Assembly (NCBI RefSeq): GCF_024339125.1
Contig: NZ_CP101417.1
Location: 2,243,001-2,307,000, forward strand
Length of the DNA: 64,000 nucleotides
Origin: Xanthomonas hortorum
GTDB lineage: Bacteria > Pseudomonadota > Gammaproteobacteria > Xanthomonadales > Xanthomonadaceae
Direction: 5' to 3'
In this document: positions 23,907 through 33,844 of the stretch, piece after piece
How the letters are laid out: every line of letters begins with the position of its first letter
How positions within the stretch are numbered: the stretch's first letter is position 1
Notes under the pieces: generated by a model
Seen by the model: the letters and a program-made list of their open reading frames with translations, nothing else
What the model was told of the DNA's origin: nothing
The model's database searches: none
Program-made: the position numbers and the translations under genes

Positions 23907-25205
23907 TCAGGACGCTTTGAGCTGTAGCGCAGGCGCAACCTGGATGGCACGCCAGGAGGGCAGCAAGCCGGCCAACAGACTGGCAACGAGCGCCAATGCG
24001 AAGGTGAGCAACAACATCTTCGGATCCAGATGCGCAAGCTTGGCGTAGTCGACAGGTTGTTGGCGCACGACCCACAGCCCCAACCATGCCAGCCCAAGCC
24101 CTGCAACGCCGCCGGCAAGTCCGATGGTTCCGGCTTCGACCAGGCATTGCGCAAAGATGGCACCGCGTGAGGCACCCAGGGCGCGACGCACGCCGATCTC
24201 TCCACTGCGGCGCAGGAACTTGGCGAGTAGCAAACCTACGGTATTGAGCAGACACACCAGCAGGAAGCCCATCGCCAGCCACAGCTGCAGGCGGACGTCG
24301 CTAGGGACAACTTCCTTGTAGTCCAGCCACTCCATCACGTTGCGCAGGCGGGTATTGTTCGGACGTTCAAAGCGCCCTGCAGCGCGCTGCTGATCGGAGT
24401 AGTTATCCAGGTAGGCTTTGTAGTCGCCGGCCTGCGCTGGGCTGTCAAGCTCCACCCAGTACTGCATCCATGTGCAGGATGCGTTGAGCGCTGTCTGGTC
24501 GCTGTCGTTCTTGCCGTAGCAATTCATACCGCCGTAATGATCCATCTTCAGATCCATCGCGACGGAGAATGGCAGATACACTTGCTCGCTCGAGCCGTAG
24601 CTGTTGCTGAGATCATAGAAACGTGGGTTGACTTTCCAGTCATTGAGAACACCAACGATACGAAAGGTGTTCTTGTCCATGCGCAGGTCGCGGCCGACAC
24701 TGTTGCTGCCGTCGAACAGTTTGTCGTTGAGTTCCTTGGTGATCACCGCAACGCGTTCGTGCCCCTCGTCGCTACCGGCCGACCAACCCTGGCCATACAG
24801 GAAGAGCGTTTCGAACATTGGGAAGAAATCTGCCGAAGTAAAGCGTACTTCCGATTTGAAGGCAGTCATGCCGTTCTTGTCGGGCTCGATCGCCACTCGT
24901 CCGCCGGTCATCAAGGCCTGGCGTTTTGCGCGCTTTTCGCGCAGCAGCGTTTCGGCATCGAAGCGAGTGACCTGGTCGCCAGGTTCTTCTCCCGGTTGGT
25001 AGCCTGCTTTGGGGTACGGGTCCACCAAGGCAGTGAACAACCGATCGCTCTTCTGCGGAATCGGATCGCCAGACAGAACATAGAACACCGTCAACGTGGT
25101 CATGCTGGCGCCGATGCCGAGTGCGATCGCCAGCACCATCAGCGCGGTGAGTATCTTGTTGCGGCGGAAGCTGCGGACCGCGAGAGTGAAGTAATAGCCG
25201 AACAT
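23907..25205 (-). CDS. ABC transporter permease, MacB/FtsX type (first of two)
   Basis: A 432-aa permease. N-terminal helix (about 20-42, ILTALMVLAIALGIGASMTTLTV), a large periplasmic domain with several Cys and aromatic residues (about 45-300), then three helices in the C-terminal FtsX domain with the coupling segment RRALGASRGAIFAQCLVEAG. It starts 11 bases after the ATPase gene. Its sequence differs from the second permease, so the transporter is probably a heterodimer with one ATPase dimer. Confidence 0.9.
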   Translation of the reverse strand: MFGYYFTLAVRSFRRNKILTALMVLAIALGIGASMTTLTVFYVLSGDPIPQKSDRLFTALVDPYPKAGYQPGEEPGDQVTRFDAETLLREKRAKRQALMTGGRVAIEPDKNGMTAFKSEVRFTSADFFPMFETLFLYGQGWSAGSDEGHERVAVITKELNDKLFDGSNSVGRDLRMDKNTFRIVGVLNDWKVNPRFYDLSNSYGSSEQVYLPFSVAMDLKMDHYGGMNCYGKNDSDQTALNASCTWMQYWVELDSPAQAGDYKAYLDNYSDQQRAAGRFERPNNTRLRNVMEWLDYKEVVPSDVRLQLWLAMGFLLVCLLNTVGLLLAKFLRRSGEIGVRRALGASRGAIFAQCLVEAGTIGLAGGVAGLGLAWLGLWVVRQQPVDYAKLAHLDPKMLLLTFALALVASLLAGLLPSWRAIQVAPALQLKAS

Positions 25206-25216
25206 GGAGGTGCCCC

Positions 25217-25936
<720 letters not shown>

Positions 25937-26017
25937 TGCCGATTCCTTTGCGAAAAGTGGTGTGTGCGGAAGAGATTTAGAGTGGCTAACAAACCGCAGT
26001 AATTTTGCTGGCCGCTC

Positions 26018-27289
26018 TTAGTGAACGGTGACGCGCGGGGCATCTCCAAAGTTATCTGCGCCGGACACCACCACGCGGTCGCCCACCTGCAGTCCGGAGA
26101 GCACCTGCACTTCGCCCAGGCTGCTGACGCCCATGCGCACCGGGCGGCGTACTGCGGTGTTGCCATCCATCACGTAGGCGTAGCTGCCGCCGGATTGTTC
26201 GACGAACGGGCCGCGCTCGACCTTGAGGACGTTGCGGCGGGTGTCCATCACCACGCGTGCGCTCATGCGCTGGCTCTGGCGCAGGCCCGGCGGCTGCTTG
26301 TCGGCAAAGCGGATGCGCGCGGTGACTTCGCCGTTGACCACTTCCGGCGACACCGCCGAGATGGCACCGGGAAACGGTTCTCCGCTGCCGCTGGTGAGCT
26401 GCGCCGGCATGCCGATCGCCAGATCGCGCGCGAAGCTCTCCGGCACCTTGATCTCGACTTCGAACTTTGACAGATCCACCACGCCCAGGATCGGCGCATT
26501 CGCCACGACCTGGGTGTGCTGCACCGCCTGCACCTGGCCGACCTGGCCATCGAACGGCGACAGCAACGTGAGTGCATCGACCTGGCGCTGCACCTCGGCC
26601 ACCACCGCGCGTTGGCGGTCGGCGAGCAGGCGCTTGTTGCGCGAATCCAGATCCGCGCCCTGGCTCTTGAGCGAGGCATCGCGTTGCGCGTGTTGCAGGT
26701 CGATATCGGTCTTCTTCAAGGTGTCCTGCGCCTTGGCCAGTTCCACCTGCGGCACGGCGCCGCCATCGTAGCCGCGCTGATAGCGCTCCAGGTCGCGTGC
26801 GGCGGCCTGCTTGTCGATCTTGGCCTGGTCGGTGAGCTTGCTGGCGTTGGCACGGGCCAGCGTGGCATCCAGCCCGGCGCGGCTGGATTCGGCTTCCAGG
26901 CCGGCCAGCGTGGCCTGCTCCTGCGCCAGCTTGCTGCGCAGCTCCGGGCTGTCGATGCGCGCCAGCTCCTGGCCCTGCTTGACCACGTCGCCGGCCACCA
27001 CGCTCAGCGTCACCGTGCCGGCCGAGATGGCGTACAGCACGGGGCTGTTGGCGGCGATGACGCGGCCGTCTGCGGCGATGTCGCGCACCAGGTCGCCCTG
27101 GCTGACGGTGGCGATACGCACCCGGCTGGCATCGAACGAGCGGCTGCCGGCGCTCCACGCGGTGACCGCCCAACCAATACCGGCCAACACGGCGACCGCA
27201 GCGATGCCAGGCCACAGCCAACGGCGCCATGGCGCGCGCTGGGCGGATGTACGGAGAACCTGGTCCTGGGCAGAGGTATCGCGAATCAT
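26018..27289 (-). CDS. Membrane-fusion (HlyD/MacA-type) periplasmic adaptor
   Basis: A 423-aa adaptor with one N-terminal membrane anchor (about 24-43, WPGIAAVAVLAGIGWAVTAW), a lipoyl/beta-barrel core, a coiled-coil hairpin (about 95-215, with SKLAQEQATLAGLEAES and LKKTDIDLQHAQRDASLK), and a C-terminal barrel-sandwich part (KVPESFARDLAIGMPAQL). It links the FtsX-type transporter to the outer membrane or periplasm. An upstream in-frame GTG at 27313 is an alternative start, but the -24/-12 promoter would start transcription near 27311, favouring the ATG at 27289. First gene of the exporter operon; the operon has no outer-membrane channel gene. Confidence 0.9.
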   Translation of the reverse strand: MIRDTSAQDQVLRTSAQRAPWRRWLWPGIAAVAVLAGIGWAVTAWSAGSRSFDASRVRIATVSQGDLVRDIAADGRVIAANSPVLYAISAGTVTLSVVAGDVVKQGQELARIDSPELRSKLAQEQATLAGLEAESSRAGLDATLARANASKLTDQAKIDKQAAARDLERYQRGYDGGAVPQVELAKAQDTLKKTDIDLQHAQRDASLKSQGADLDSRNKRLLADRQRAVVAEVQRQVDALTLLSPFDGQVGQVQAVQHTQVVANAPILGVVDLSKFEVEIKVPESFARDLAIGMPAQLTSGSGEPFPGAISAVSPEVVNGEVTARIRFADKQPPGLRQSQRMSARVVMDTRRNVLKVERGPFVEQSGGSYAYVMDGNTAVRRPVRMGVSSLGEVQVLSGLQVGDRVVVSGADNFGDAPRVTVH

Positions 27290-27322
27290 GATCGGCTGGC
27301 TCGGTGGCGTCACTGCGATAAA

Positions 27323-27337
27323 GCAGAACCTGTGCCA
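27323..27337 (-). promoter_or_regulatory. Sigma54 (-24/-12) promoter of the exporter operon
   Basis: Read on the minus strand: TGGCAC-AGGTT-CTGC. The GG and GC dinucleotides are spaced exactly as in sigma54 promoters, and the match to TGGCAC-N5-TTGC has one mismatch. It lies about 34 bases upstream of the adaptor ATG and downstream of the TGTCCG palindromes, as expected for an activator-dependent promoter. Confidence 0.65.
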
Positions 27338-27381
27338 ATTGCCAAGTGCTTGAAAGTAAACGTCTTTGTGCTTGGGGGCAG

Positions 27382-27456
27382 GTGTCCGCAGTGTCCGCGG
27401 ACACTGGCGCGGACACGCTGTCCGGGCACGGTCATGCAGCGGACAAGATCGGACAC
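27382..27456. promoter_or_regulatory. Cluster of TGTCCG sites with an 18-bp perfect palindrome (candidate activator binding sites)
   Basis: The palindrome CAGTGTCCGCGGACACTG (27389-27406) is flanked by more half-sites: GTGTCCG (27382-27388), CGGACAC (27410-27416), TGTCCG (27420-27425), CGGACA (27440-27445) and CGGACAC (27450-27456). The palindrome centre lies about 86 bases upstream of the predicted exporter start, a normal distance for an NtrC-type enhancer. The cluster also overlaps the glmS leader region. Confidence 0.6.
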
Positions 27457-27492
27457 GCTAAAATGCGCGGCTTCGTCTTCAAGGGTTGTCCT

Positions 27493-29322
27493 ATGTGCGG
27501 CATTGTCGGAGCGATCGCCGGGCGCGATGTGGTCCCGGTCCTGATCGAAGGACTCAAGCGTCTTGAGTACCGTGGCTACGATTCCTCCGGCATTGCGGTA
27601 CTCGATGGCGCGCAGCTGCGCCGCGTGCGTCGTACCGGGCGCGTGGTGGAGATGGCGCAGGCAGCGCAGGCCGAGCAGTTCGGCGCGACGCTGGGCATCG
27701 GCCACACGCGCTGGGCCACCCATGGCGGCGTCACCGAGGCCAACGCGCACCCGCATATCAGTGCCGGCGTGGCGCTGGTGCACAACGGCATCATCGAAAA
27801 CCACGAGCAGCAGCGCGAGAAGTTGCGCGCGCTCGGTTACACCTTCGAGTCGCAGACCGATACCGAAGTCATCGCGCATCTGATCCATCATCATCTGGGT
27901 AGCGCCGGCGATCTGCTGATCGCGCTGCAGCGCACGGTCAAGGAACTCACCGGTGCCTACGCGCTGGCGGTGATGAGCCAGGCCGAGCCGGAGCGCTTCG
28001 TCTGCGCGCGCATGGGCTGCCCGCTGCTGATCGGCGTGGGCGAGGGCGAGAACTTCGTCGCCTCCGATGTCTCGGCCATCGTGCAGGCCACCCGCCAGGT
28101 GATCTTCCTGGAAGAGGGCGATACGGCCGAACTGCGCCGCGATGGCGTGCGCATCTTCGATGGCAACGACGCGCCGGTCGAACGCCCGCTGCATCTGTCC
28201 GATGTGTCGCTGGCATCGCTGGAGCTCGGTCCGTTCCGGCATTTCATGCAGAAGGAAATCCACGAGCAGCCGCGCGCGCTGGCCGATACGATCGAGGCGG
28301 CGATCGATGCGAAGGGATTTCCTGCCTCTCTGTTCGGCGCGAATGCCGAAGCGGTGTTGCGCGACATCGAAGGCGTGCAGATCCTGGCCTGCGGCACCAG
28401 CTACTACGCCGGCATGACCGCGCGTTACTGGATCGAAGCCATCGCCGGGCTGCCGTGCAGCGTGGAAATCGCCAGCGAGTACCGTTACCGCGCCGCCTAT
28501 GCCAACCCCAAACATCTGATCGTCACCATCTCCCAATCCGGCGAAACGCTGGACACGATGGAGGCGCTGAAATACGCCAAATCGCTGGGGCATCTGCACA
28601 CGCTATCGATCTGCAACGTGCCCGAAAGTGCGATCCCGCGCGCCAGCGAACTGGTCTGCTACACGCGTGCCGGCGCGGAGATCGGCGTGGCCTCGACCAA
28701 GGCGTTCACCACCCAGCTGGCGGTGTTGTTCCAGCTGACCATGGTGCTGGGCAAGTTGCGGCGGCGCATCGGCGAGGCCGAAGAGGCGGATTATCTGGAG
28801 CAGCTGCGTTTCCTGCCCGGCAGCGTGCAGCACGCCCTGAATCTGGAGCCGCAGATCATGGCCTGGGCCGAGCGCTTCTCGGCCAAGGAAAATGCGCTGT
28901 TTCTCGGCCGTGGCCTGCATTACCCGATCGCGCTGGAAGGCGCGCTCAAGCTCAAGGAAATCTCCTATATCCACGCCGAAGCGTATCCGGCCGGCGAGTT
29001 GAAGCACGGACCGCTGGCGCTGGTGGATGCGGCGATGCCGGTGGTGGTGATCGCACCCAACGACCGCTTGCTGGAAAAGGTCAAATCCAACATGCAGGAA
29101 GTGCGCGCCCGTGGTGGCGAGCTGTTCGTGTTCGCCGACCAGGACAGCCACTTCAGCGAGTCCGAAGGCGTGCACGTGATCCGCACCCCGCGCCATGCCG
29201 GCGTGCTGTCGCCGGTGATCCACACCATCCCGGTGCAACTGCTGGCGTATCACACCGCGCTGGCACGCGGTACCGATGTGGACAAGCCGCGGAATCTGGC
29301 CAAGTCGGTGACGGTAGAGTAG
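27493..29322 (+). CDS. glmS: Glutamine-fructose-6-phosphate aminotransferase (isomerising)
   Basis: The 609-aa first enzyme of the hexosamine pathway, making GlcN-6-P for UDP-GlcNAc. The nucleophile Cys2 is exposed after Met removal (MCGIVGAI). The N-terminal glutaminase half has [11 protein letters not shown] and the Asn/Gly loop NGIIENH; the isomerase half has two SIS domains ([31 protein letters not shown]), and the conserved C-terminus ends [11 protein letters not shown]. The frame is open upstream, but the Cys2 requirement fixes the start. No glmS ribozyme is present. The 3' end is duplicated, in decayed form, 1.7 kb away. Confidence 0.97.
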   Translation: MCGIVGAIAGRDVVPVLIEGLKRLEYRGYDSSGIAVLDGAQLRRVRRTGRVVEMAQAAQAEQFGATLGIGHTRWATHGGVTEANAHPHISAGVALVHNGIIENHEQQREKLRALGYTFESQTDTEVIAHLIHHHLGSAGDLLIALQRTVKELTGAYALAVMSQAEPERFVCARMGCPLLIGVGEGENFVASDVSAIVQATRQVIFLEEGDTAELRRDGVRIFDGNDAPVERPLHLSDVSLASLELGPFRHFMQKEIHEQPRALADTIEAAIDAKGFPASLFGANAEAVLRDIEGVQILACGTSYYAGMTARYWIEAIAGLPCSVEIASEYRYRAAYANPKHLIVTISQSGETLDTMEALKYAKSLGHLHTLSICNVPESAIPRASELVCYTRAGAEIGVASTKAFTTQLAVLFQLTMVLGKLRRRIGEAEEADYLEQLRFLPGSVQHALNLEPQIMAWAERFSAKENALFLGRGLHYPIALEGALKLKEISYIHAEAYPAGELKHGPLALVDAAMPVVVIAPNDRLLEKVKSNMQEVRARGGELFVFADQDSHFSESEGVHVIRTPRHAGVLSPVIHTIPVQLLAYHTALARGTDVDKPRNLAKSVTVE

Positions 29323-29448
29323 CGGCAGAAGCCCAGCATCGTGGGCGGTCGCAGGGAACTCTCGGTCCGACTGGACAATGGTTCGTCCAACCAGCGCCGA
29401 CGTGTGGCGGGCGGACGAGTAATGCTTCGTCCAAACCCGAAAAGAGCG

Positions 29449-29480
29449 AAAGGGCGGGGGCGTCATTGCTCCCGCCCTTT
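29449..29480 (+). terminator. Rho-independent terminator downstream of glmS
   Basis: 10-bp stem AAAGGGCGGG / CCCGCCCTTT with a 12-base loop, followed by TGGGTTTCTG, 126 bases after the glmS stop. The stretch from 29323 to here has two short inverted units (TGGAC-n8-GTCCA and GGACGA-n8-TCGTCC) of unknown role. Confidence 0.75.
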
Positions 29481-29596
29481 TGGGTTTCTGCAGCGCGACG
29501 CTTGCGACTCCTACTGGTCTGCCATCCACAGAATCGGATCGCGCATGCTGGTTCCGCGGTGGGGACTTGGCCTGATCATCCAGGCGCCAAGGGGCG

Positions 29597-30232
29597 CTAG
29601 TCGCGCTCTAGCTCCCCTGCGAGGATCGATGCCAGGGCTTCCATGTTCAGCACATTGACTTTCCCGTAGCCAACGTCGATCAAGCCTTGGGCTTTCCATG
29701 CTTTCAAGAGCCGGTTCACGGTAGGACGGGAGACGCCCAGCCTGTCGGCCAGCGCACTCTGTGGCATGCGGACGTTGTGTTGGGCAGTGAGAAGCTGAGC
29801 CGCCAGCCGGCGTTCGAGCGAACGTGCCTGGTTGGCTTCAATCCAGTCCAAGGTCTGGCGATAGCGTGAGCACACCAGGCGGGTGATGGCCAGGAGCGCC
29901 GCCGGGTTGGATGCGATCACACGGTTGAAGGCGGCAGTCGAGACGACGGCGATCTTGCTACGCCCGTGGGCCACCGCGCTGAACGCCCGTGCCCGCTCAT
30001 CCAGCAGCGGAACTTCCCCGAACCACTGGCCTGGTCCAAGGATCAGCGACAGCCTCTCGCTGAGCTGGATCGGCTCCAGCGAGACCCGGACCGAGCCGCT
30101 GAGAATGCCGAACATGCAGGCAGGGGAGGAGCCCAGCTCAAAGATGCGCTGCCCCGCAACACACGTTCGAACCGAAGCCTGGGAGAGAAAAATCTCTGCA
30201 ATCTCTGGACTCAGGGTGCCATCGTCGGGCAT
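29597..30232 (-). CDS. Crp/Fnr-family transcriptional regulator
   Basis: A 211-aa regulator. N-terminal cyclic-nucleotide-type beta-roll (about 15-125, with CVAGQRIFELGSSPACMFGILSGSVRV and GPGQWFGEVPLLDE), dimer helix, and C-terminal winged helix-turn-helix (about 155-205; MPQSALADRLGVSRPTVNRLL). It lacks the four-Cys cluster of Fnr. It is divergent from the next gene (start-to-start gap 89 bases) and both lie between glmS and a decayed duplicate of its 3' end, so the pair was probably acquired together. The ligand and targets are not known. Confidence 0.9.
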   Translation of the reverse strand: MPDDGTLSPEIAEIFLSQASVRTCVAGQRIFELGSSPACMFGILSGSVRVSLEPIQLSERLSLILGPGQWFGEVPLLDERARAFSAVAHGRSKIAVVSTAAFNRVIASNPAALLAITRLVCSRYRQTLDWIEANQARSLERRLAAQLLTAQHNVRMPQSALADRLGVSRPTVNRLLKAWKAQGLIDVGYGKVNVLNMEALASILAGELERD

Positions 30233-30321
30233 AGCCGGGACCGTGGTCGAACTGTTCTGATTTTACAGTCTGGAGGGTTCAACGGGGGCACCATGCAGGC
30301 CTAATCTTTGGAGCACCAGCC

Positions 30322-31005
30322 ATGTATGTGGGTCACTTTGCGATCGGACTAGCCTTGAAAGCCCGCTTTCCGAGCATCCCGACGCTTCCGCTACTGCTGG
30401 GCGTCGGCTTCCTCGACATCCTGGACGGTATTTTCATCATGCTTGGCTGGGACATCGTAACGCCCAACCTTGCTGCAGGCCCCTATCTGTTCTTCGACCT
30501 GACATTCATCGACTGGGATCATTCGCTCTTGGCGGCGGTCGTTTGTTCCTTGGTCTGGGCTGGCCTCTTCTGGAAAGACAGACGCGTTGCAGTTCTGGCG
30601 TTCATCGCTTCTTTCTCTCACTTCCTTGCCGACTGGCCAATGCACAACAATGACCTGGCACTTTTGCCGCATTCCCAGACCCACTTTGGTCTGGGACTGT
30701 GGGGACGGCTTGGCACCGCCTCTTGGGTGATCGAAGGACTCTTTGTTGTTGTGCTGGCCGCTTACGCCTGGAATTCGGCGCGCAAGCGTGGGGTGAACTG
30801 GACTTTGTCGCTTGTCGTCTTGACGATCGCGTTCTTCAATCTTTCTCCGTGGCTGTCTCCGATGAAGCACATCGCCGTGCTGGACGAGCCGGCGGCACAT
30901 ATGCTCCACGGCTTGCTTGTAACGCTGGGATTCCTGCTGCCCGGTGCATTGCTCACGTGGCTCGTGAATCGTGAAGAGCGAAAGGCACTGGTCTTGCGTA
31001 CCTGA
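30322..31005 (+). CDS. Multi-pass membrane protein, possibly DUF457/YdjM-like metal-dependent hydrolase
   Basis: A 227-aa protein with about six hydrophobic segments. Seen: an early His ([10 protein letters not shown]), Asp-containing helices ([10 protein letters not shown]), the motif [11 protein letters not shown], then [13 protein letters not shown], and a later HMLHGLL. The His/Asp pattern inside membrane segments resembles membrane-bound metal-dependent hydrolases of the YdjM/DUF457 group, but the match is by pattern only. Codon use is less GC-rich than in the flanking housekeeping genes. Divergent from the Crp-family gene; part of the insertion after glmS. Confidence 0.6.
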
Positions 31006-31027
31006 TGACGTGCCCTGCAGTGGCAGT

Positions 31028-31190
31028 TCCGAAGGCGTGCACGTGATCCGCACCCCGCGCCACGCCGGCGTGCTGTCGCCGGTGATCCACACCATTCCGG
31101 TGCAACTGTTGGCGTAATTACACCGCGTTGGCGCGCGGCACCGATGTGGACAAGCTGCGCAACTTGGCCAAGTCGGTGACGGTGGAGTAG
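31028..31190 (+). pseudogene. Decayed duplicate of the glmS 3' end
   Basis: These 163 bases match the last 162 bases of glmS (29161-29322) at about 92% identity, ending at the same stop codon (GTGGAGTAG against GTAGAGTAG). One extra base after GGCGTA breaks the reading frame and there are about 12 substitutions, many silent in the original frame. The match starts abruptly within TCCGAAGGCG. It forms a direct repeat with the intact glmS end, enclosing the Crp-family and membrane-protein genes. Confidence 0.92.
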
Positions 31191-31378
31191 GAACGGCCGA
31201 TAAAGCGCTGCGCTCACTGCGAGATGGGCGCCTTCGACGCGGATTCATGCCGAAGAGCGTTCACCAGATGGTGTTATCCAGAGCCGCGTCCTCGGCGTAA
31301 CGCGCCTGTTGCGCGGGCTGAGCAATTAGGCCAGTACGCTGCGACACGATGGGCGCAGCGTATCGGTAGCTGCGTTGG

Positions 31379-33844
31379 CTACGGCACGATCAGATTGCCG
31401 CTTTCCGGGCGAGGCTCATTCATGATGACCGGCGACGTTTGCCCGCTTGCCGTGCGGTTGCCGCGGATCAATGCGTCCTTGACGTTTTCGTTTTGAATGC
31501 GGACCTCCGGGGTGGTGTTGTTCTCGATCAGCGAGTTCTTCACCCGATCCCAAAGGCCCACGCTTCCAGTTGCGCCTGCGGCAAAGCGGTTATTGCGGAT
31601 GATGCCGGTGCTGGTGACGGCATCGGTGTACCAGGCATTTTCCCGCTTGCCTTCGCTGATCATGAGATTGCTTCCCTGCAGGTTGAATACTGCCGTCTGG
31701 CCACCGATCGAGGACGGGTTGGCAACCGCATCTGCAGTAATTTCATTATTGAGCATCTGCGAATGCCAGCCTGCCAGTAGCGAGTTGGCATCGGTATAAA
31801 ACCCGGTGGGCTGCACGATTCCGGCACCAAAGCGATGCAGCCGGTTGTATGCATGGATGACGTCGGCGGATGGAAAGAAGTTGGTGATCGGGCCAGCGCC
31901 ACCATGGTCGTTATTGACGAACAACATCCGCCCGTTGGTGGTCACGATGGTGATGGTGGAGCTCTGATCGGGCGGGATGTCCCATGCGCGGTCCAGGTTC
32001 ACGCGGTTGCCCAGCGGCGATGTATTGCCCATCAGGTAACGCATCTGGCCGGCACCCTTGCCGGAAACGATCATCACCGAGTTGCCATCGGGATCGCACA
32101 GATACGGAACGTCTTTTGCATTGTTGGCCAACGTCAGCGTCGTCCCCGAACTGGCAGCGACCTTGCCAAGATAGTTGCCGATGCCCTCGTCCAACGTCAG
32201 CTGCCAGGTTTGCTGCGCATCCTGCGGATACTGGCTGGCATTGTCTGCGTAGTACACATCACGACCGGGCGCCGCGAAACCCAGTTCCGAGGGCGTTTGA
32301 TGATAAGGCGCACCGGCGGACAGATGCCGGTTGTGCGTGATGAGCGCGTTCTGCACATCATGATTGAACGTCAGTGCCAGCTCGTGCCAACGCAGTGTGT
32401 TGTTTTGCACGGTAGCGCCGTAGACGTGTTTATCCATGGTGATCGGCTTGCTGGCGGTGATGTCGTTTCCGCTGATCTGCAGGTTGGAGATATTGCTCGC
32501 CTGGATGCCGGTCGTCAGCGGCCCGTTGGCCGTGCGATCGGTTTGCCTGCCGAGGGTGAGCCGGATATCGCGCACGAAGGGGACCGAGCGCAGATCCGTC
32601 AGCGGCATATGCTCGAACACGATGCCGGTTCCTTCGCGCATGGCGGGCGCTTCGATGGCCAGGTCGCGTATGCCAAACAGGTTGGTGGCCCAGTTGATCT
32701 GCTGATCGCACTTGGGTTGGCGTGGCGGCGTGTAATAGACGCCGTTGCCCTTGAACAAGGTGGTGTTGTTGGCGGTTGGGAAGGACAGCACCGTGGCGTC
32801 TTTGCCCGCGCCGGCGATCACCACGTGGTTGGGAATCGTCTGATTGAATCCTTGTGCGTATTGCTGCGACAAGGTGTATCTGCCGGCGGGAATCGACACC
32901 ACACCGCCATTGGCCGCGCAGGCGAATGCGGCGACAAAACTCGCATCGTCCGGTGCGCCGTTGCCGATCGCCGGGGCCACCCTGCACTGGATGTTCGGCC
33001 AGTTGGTCGGATAGGCAATGCTGACGGTGGTGATGGTGCGACGTGGGGCGGTGCGATCTGCGCCGACGCCGAAATTCTGATAGCGGCTCCATGCGCTGGG
33101 ACCGCCGGAACCATTGTGCAAATACAGCTCGTAGTCGCCTTCGGGCATGTCGGCCGGAATGGCGAAGCTCTGTGCGTACATGCCTTCTTTGGGATTCGAT
33201 TCGTCGGCGATCACGATACGCTGCACGGTGCCATCCTTGACCAGCGCAAGCCGCACCGGCTGGCTCGATGCCGACATCCTGCCCAAGGCGGTGCCGAACA
33301 CATTGAGCCTGCCACGCGGCGATGCACCGCCGCCGACATTGCCCTGCACGAACCAGATATCCGGCGCATTCACCAGCGTCGTTGCCCCCGCACCGCTGCC
33401 GGTGACGATCTGATACGCATAGACGCCGCGCGCACTATCGGGAAGCTGAAACTTGAGCGATTGCTCGGTGGCCTGCGTCGGTGTCACGCTGCTCCAGCCG
33501 CTATTGGTGCTGTCTGTCGCCTCCAACGGACTGCCCACCGCGCCATCGTCGAGCCGCGTGAGGCGCACCGTGGCGCTGGGGCCGATGTTGCCACCGCTGA
33601 CTACCACCGTCTCGTTGCGGTCGACCGGTTGCGATGCCCAGAACGTCATCGCCGTGCCGGCGGGCACCTCTGTCGGACCTGGATACGCCGCGGACGCAGG
33701 ACCGATCGCGGTGGTTTTGCTGTTGCTTGCAGGTGTGCGCGCATCCGGCGGGTTGCCAGGCCGTGCAAAGGCGTGGCCATCGCTGCTGGACAGCCACAGC
33801 GTGGATGCCAGGAATAGTGAAACGACTGACGTTTTTACACCCAT
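31379..33844 (-). CDS. Large secreted beta-helix (pectate-lyase-superfamily) protein
   Basis: An 821-aa exported protein. The signal peptide is residues 1-27 (SVVSLFLASTLWLSSSDGHAFA). Residues about 55-290 are beta-rich and look like immunoglobulin or carbohydrate-binding modules (ETVVVSGGNIGPSATVRL, MPEGDYELYLHNGSGG). From about residue 300 the protein is a long parallel beta helix: GAPDDASFVAAFACAANGG (start of a pectate-lyase-3 fold), then repeated NxxIxxN coils (ISNLQISGNDITAS, TVQNNTLRW, GIIRNNRFAAG, SLIENNTTPEV). It probably acts on a plant or self polysaccharide outside the cell; the catalytic residues are not obvious. Confidence 0.75.
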   Translation of the reverse strand: MGVKTSVVSLFLASTLWLSSSDGHAFARPGNPPDARTPASNSKTTAIGPASAAYPGPTEVPAGTAMTFWASQPVDRNETVVVSGGNIGPSATVRLTRLDDGAVGSPLEATDSTNSGWSSVTPTQATEQSLKFQLPDSARGVYAYQIVTGSGAGATTLVNAPDIWFVQGNVGGGASPRGRLNVFGTALGRMSASSQPVRLALVKDGTVQRIVIADESNPKEGMYAQSFAIPADMPEGDYELYLHNGSGGPSAWSRYQNFGVGADRTAPRRTITTVSIAYPTNWPNIQCRVAPAIGNGAPDDASFVAAFACAANGGVVSIPAGRYTLSQQYAQGFNQTIPNHVVIAGAGKDATVLSFPTANNTTLFKGNGVYYTPPRQPKCDQQINWATNLFGIRDLAIEAPAMREGTGIVFEHMPLTDLRSVPFVRDIRLTLGRQTDRTANGPLTTGIQASNISNLQISGNDITASKPITMDKHVYGATVQNNTLRWHELALTFNHDVQNALITHNRHLSAGAPYHQTPSELGFAAPGRDVYYADNASQYPQDAQQTWQLTLDEGIGNYLGKVAASSGTTLTLANNAKDVPYLCDPDGNSVMIVSGKGAGQMRYLMGNTSPLGNRVNLDRAWDIPPDQSSTITIVTTNGRMLFVNNDHGGAGPITNFFPSADVIHAYNRLHRFGAGIVQPTGFYTDANSLLAGWHSQMLNNEITADAVANPSSIGGQTAVFNLQGSNLMISEGKRENAWYTDAVTSTGIIRNNRFAAGATGSVGLWDRVKNSLIENNTTPEVRIQNENVKDALIRGNRTASGQTSPVIMNEPRPESGNLIVP

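Noticed and set aside
27457..27492. glmS ribozyme or riboswitch in the glmS leader.
   Set aside because: The leader downstream of the likely promoter is only a few tens of bases; no ribozyme core is present and the class is found mainly in Firmicutes.
29323..31190. A Tn7-like transposon at attTn7.
   Set aside because: No tns genes, no Tn7-type end repeats, and the flanking repeat of about 162 bases is much longer than the 5-bp Tn7 target duplication. Only the site choice is similar.
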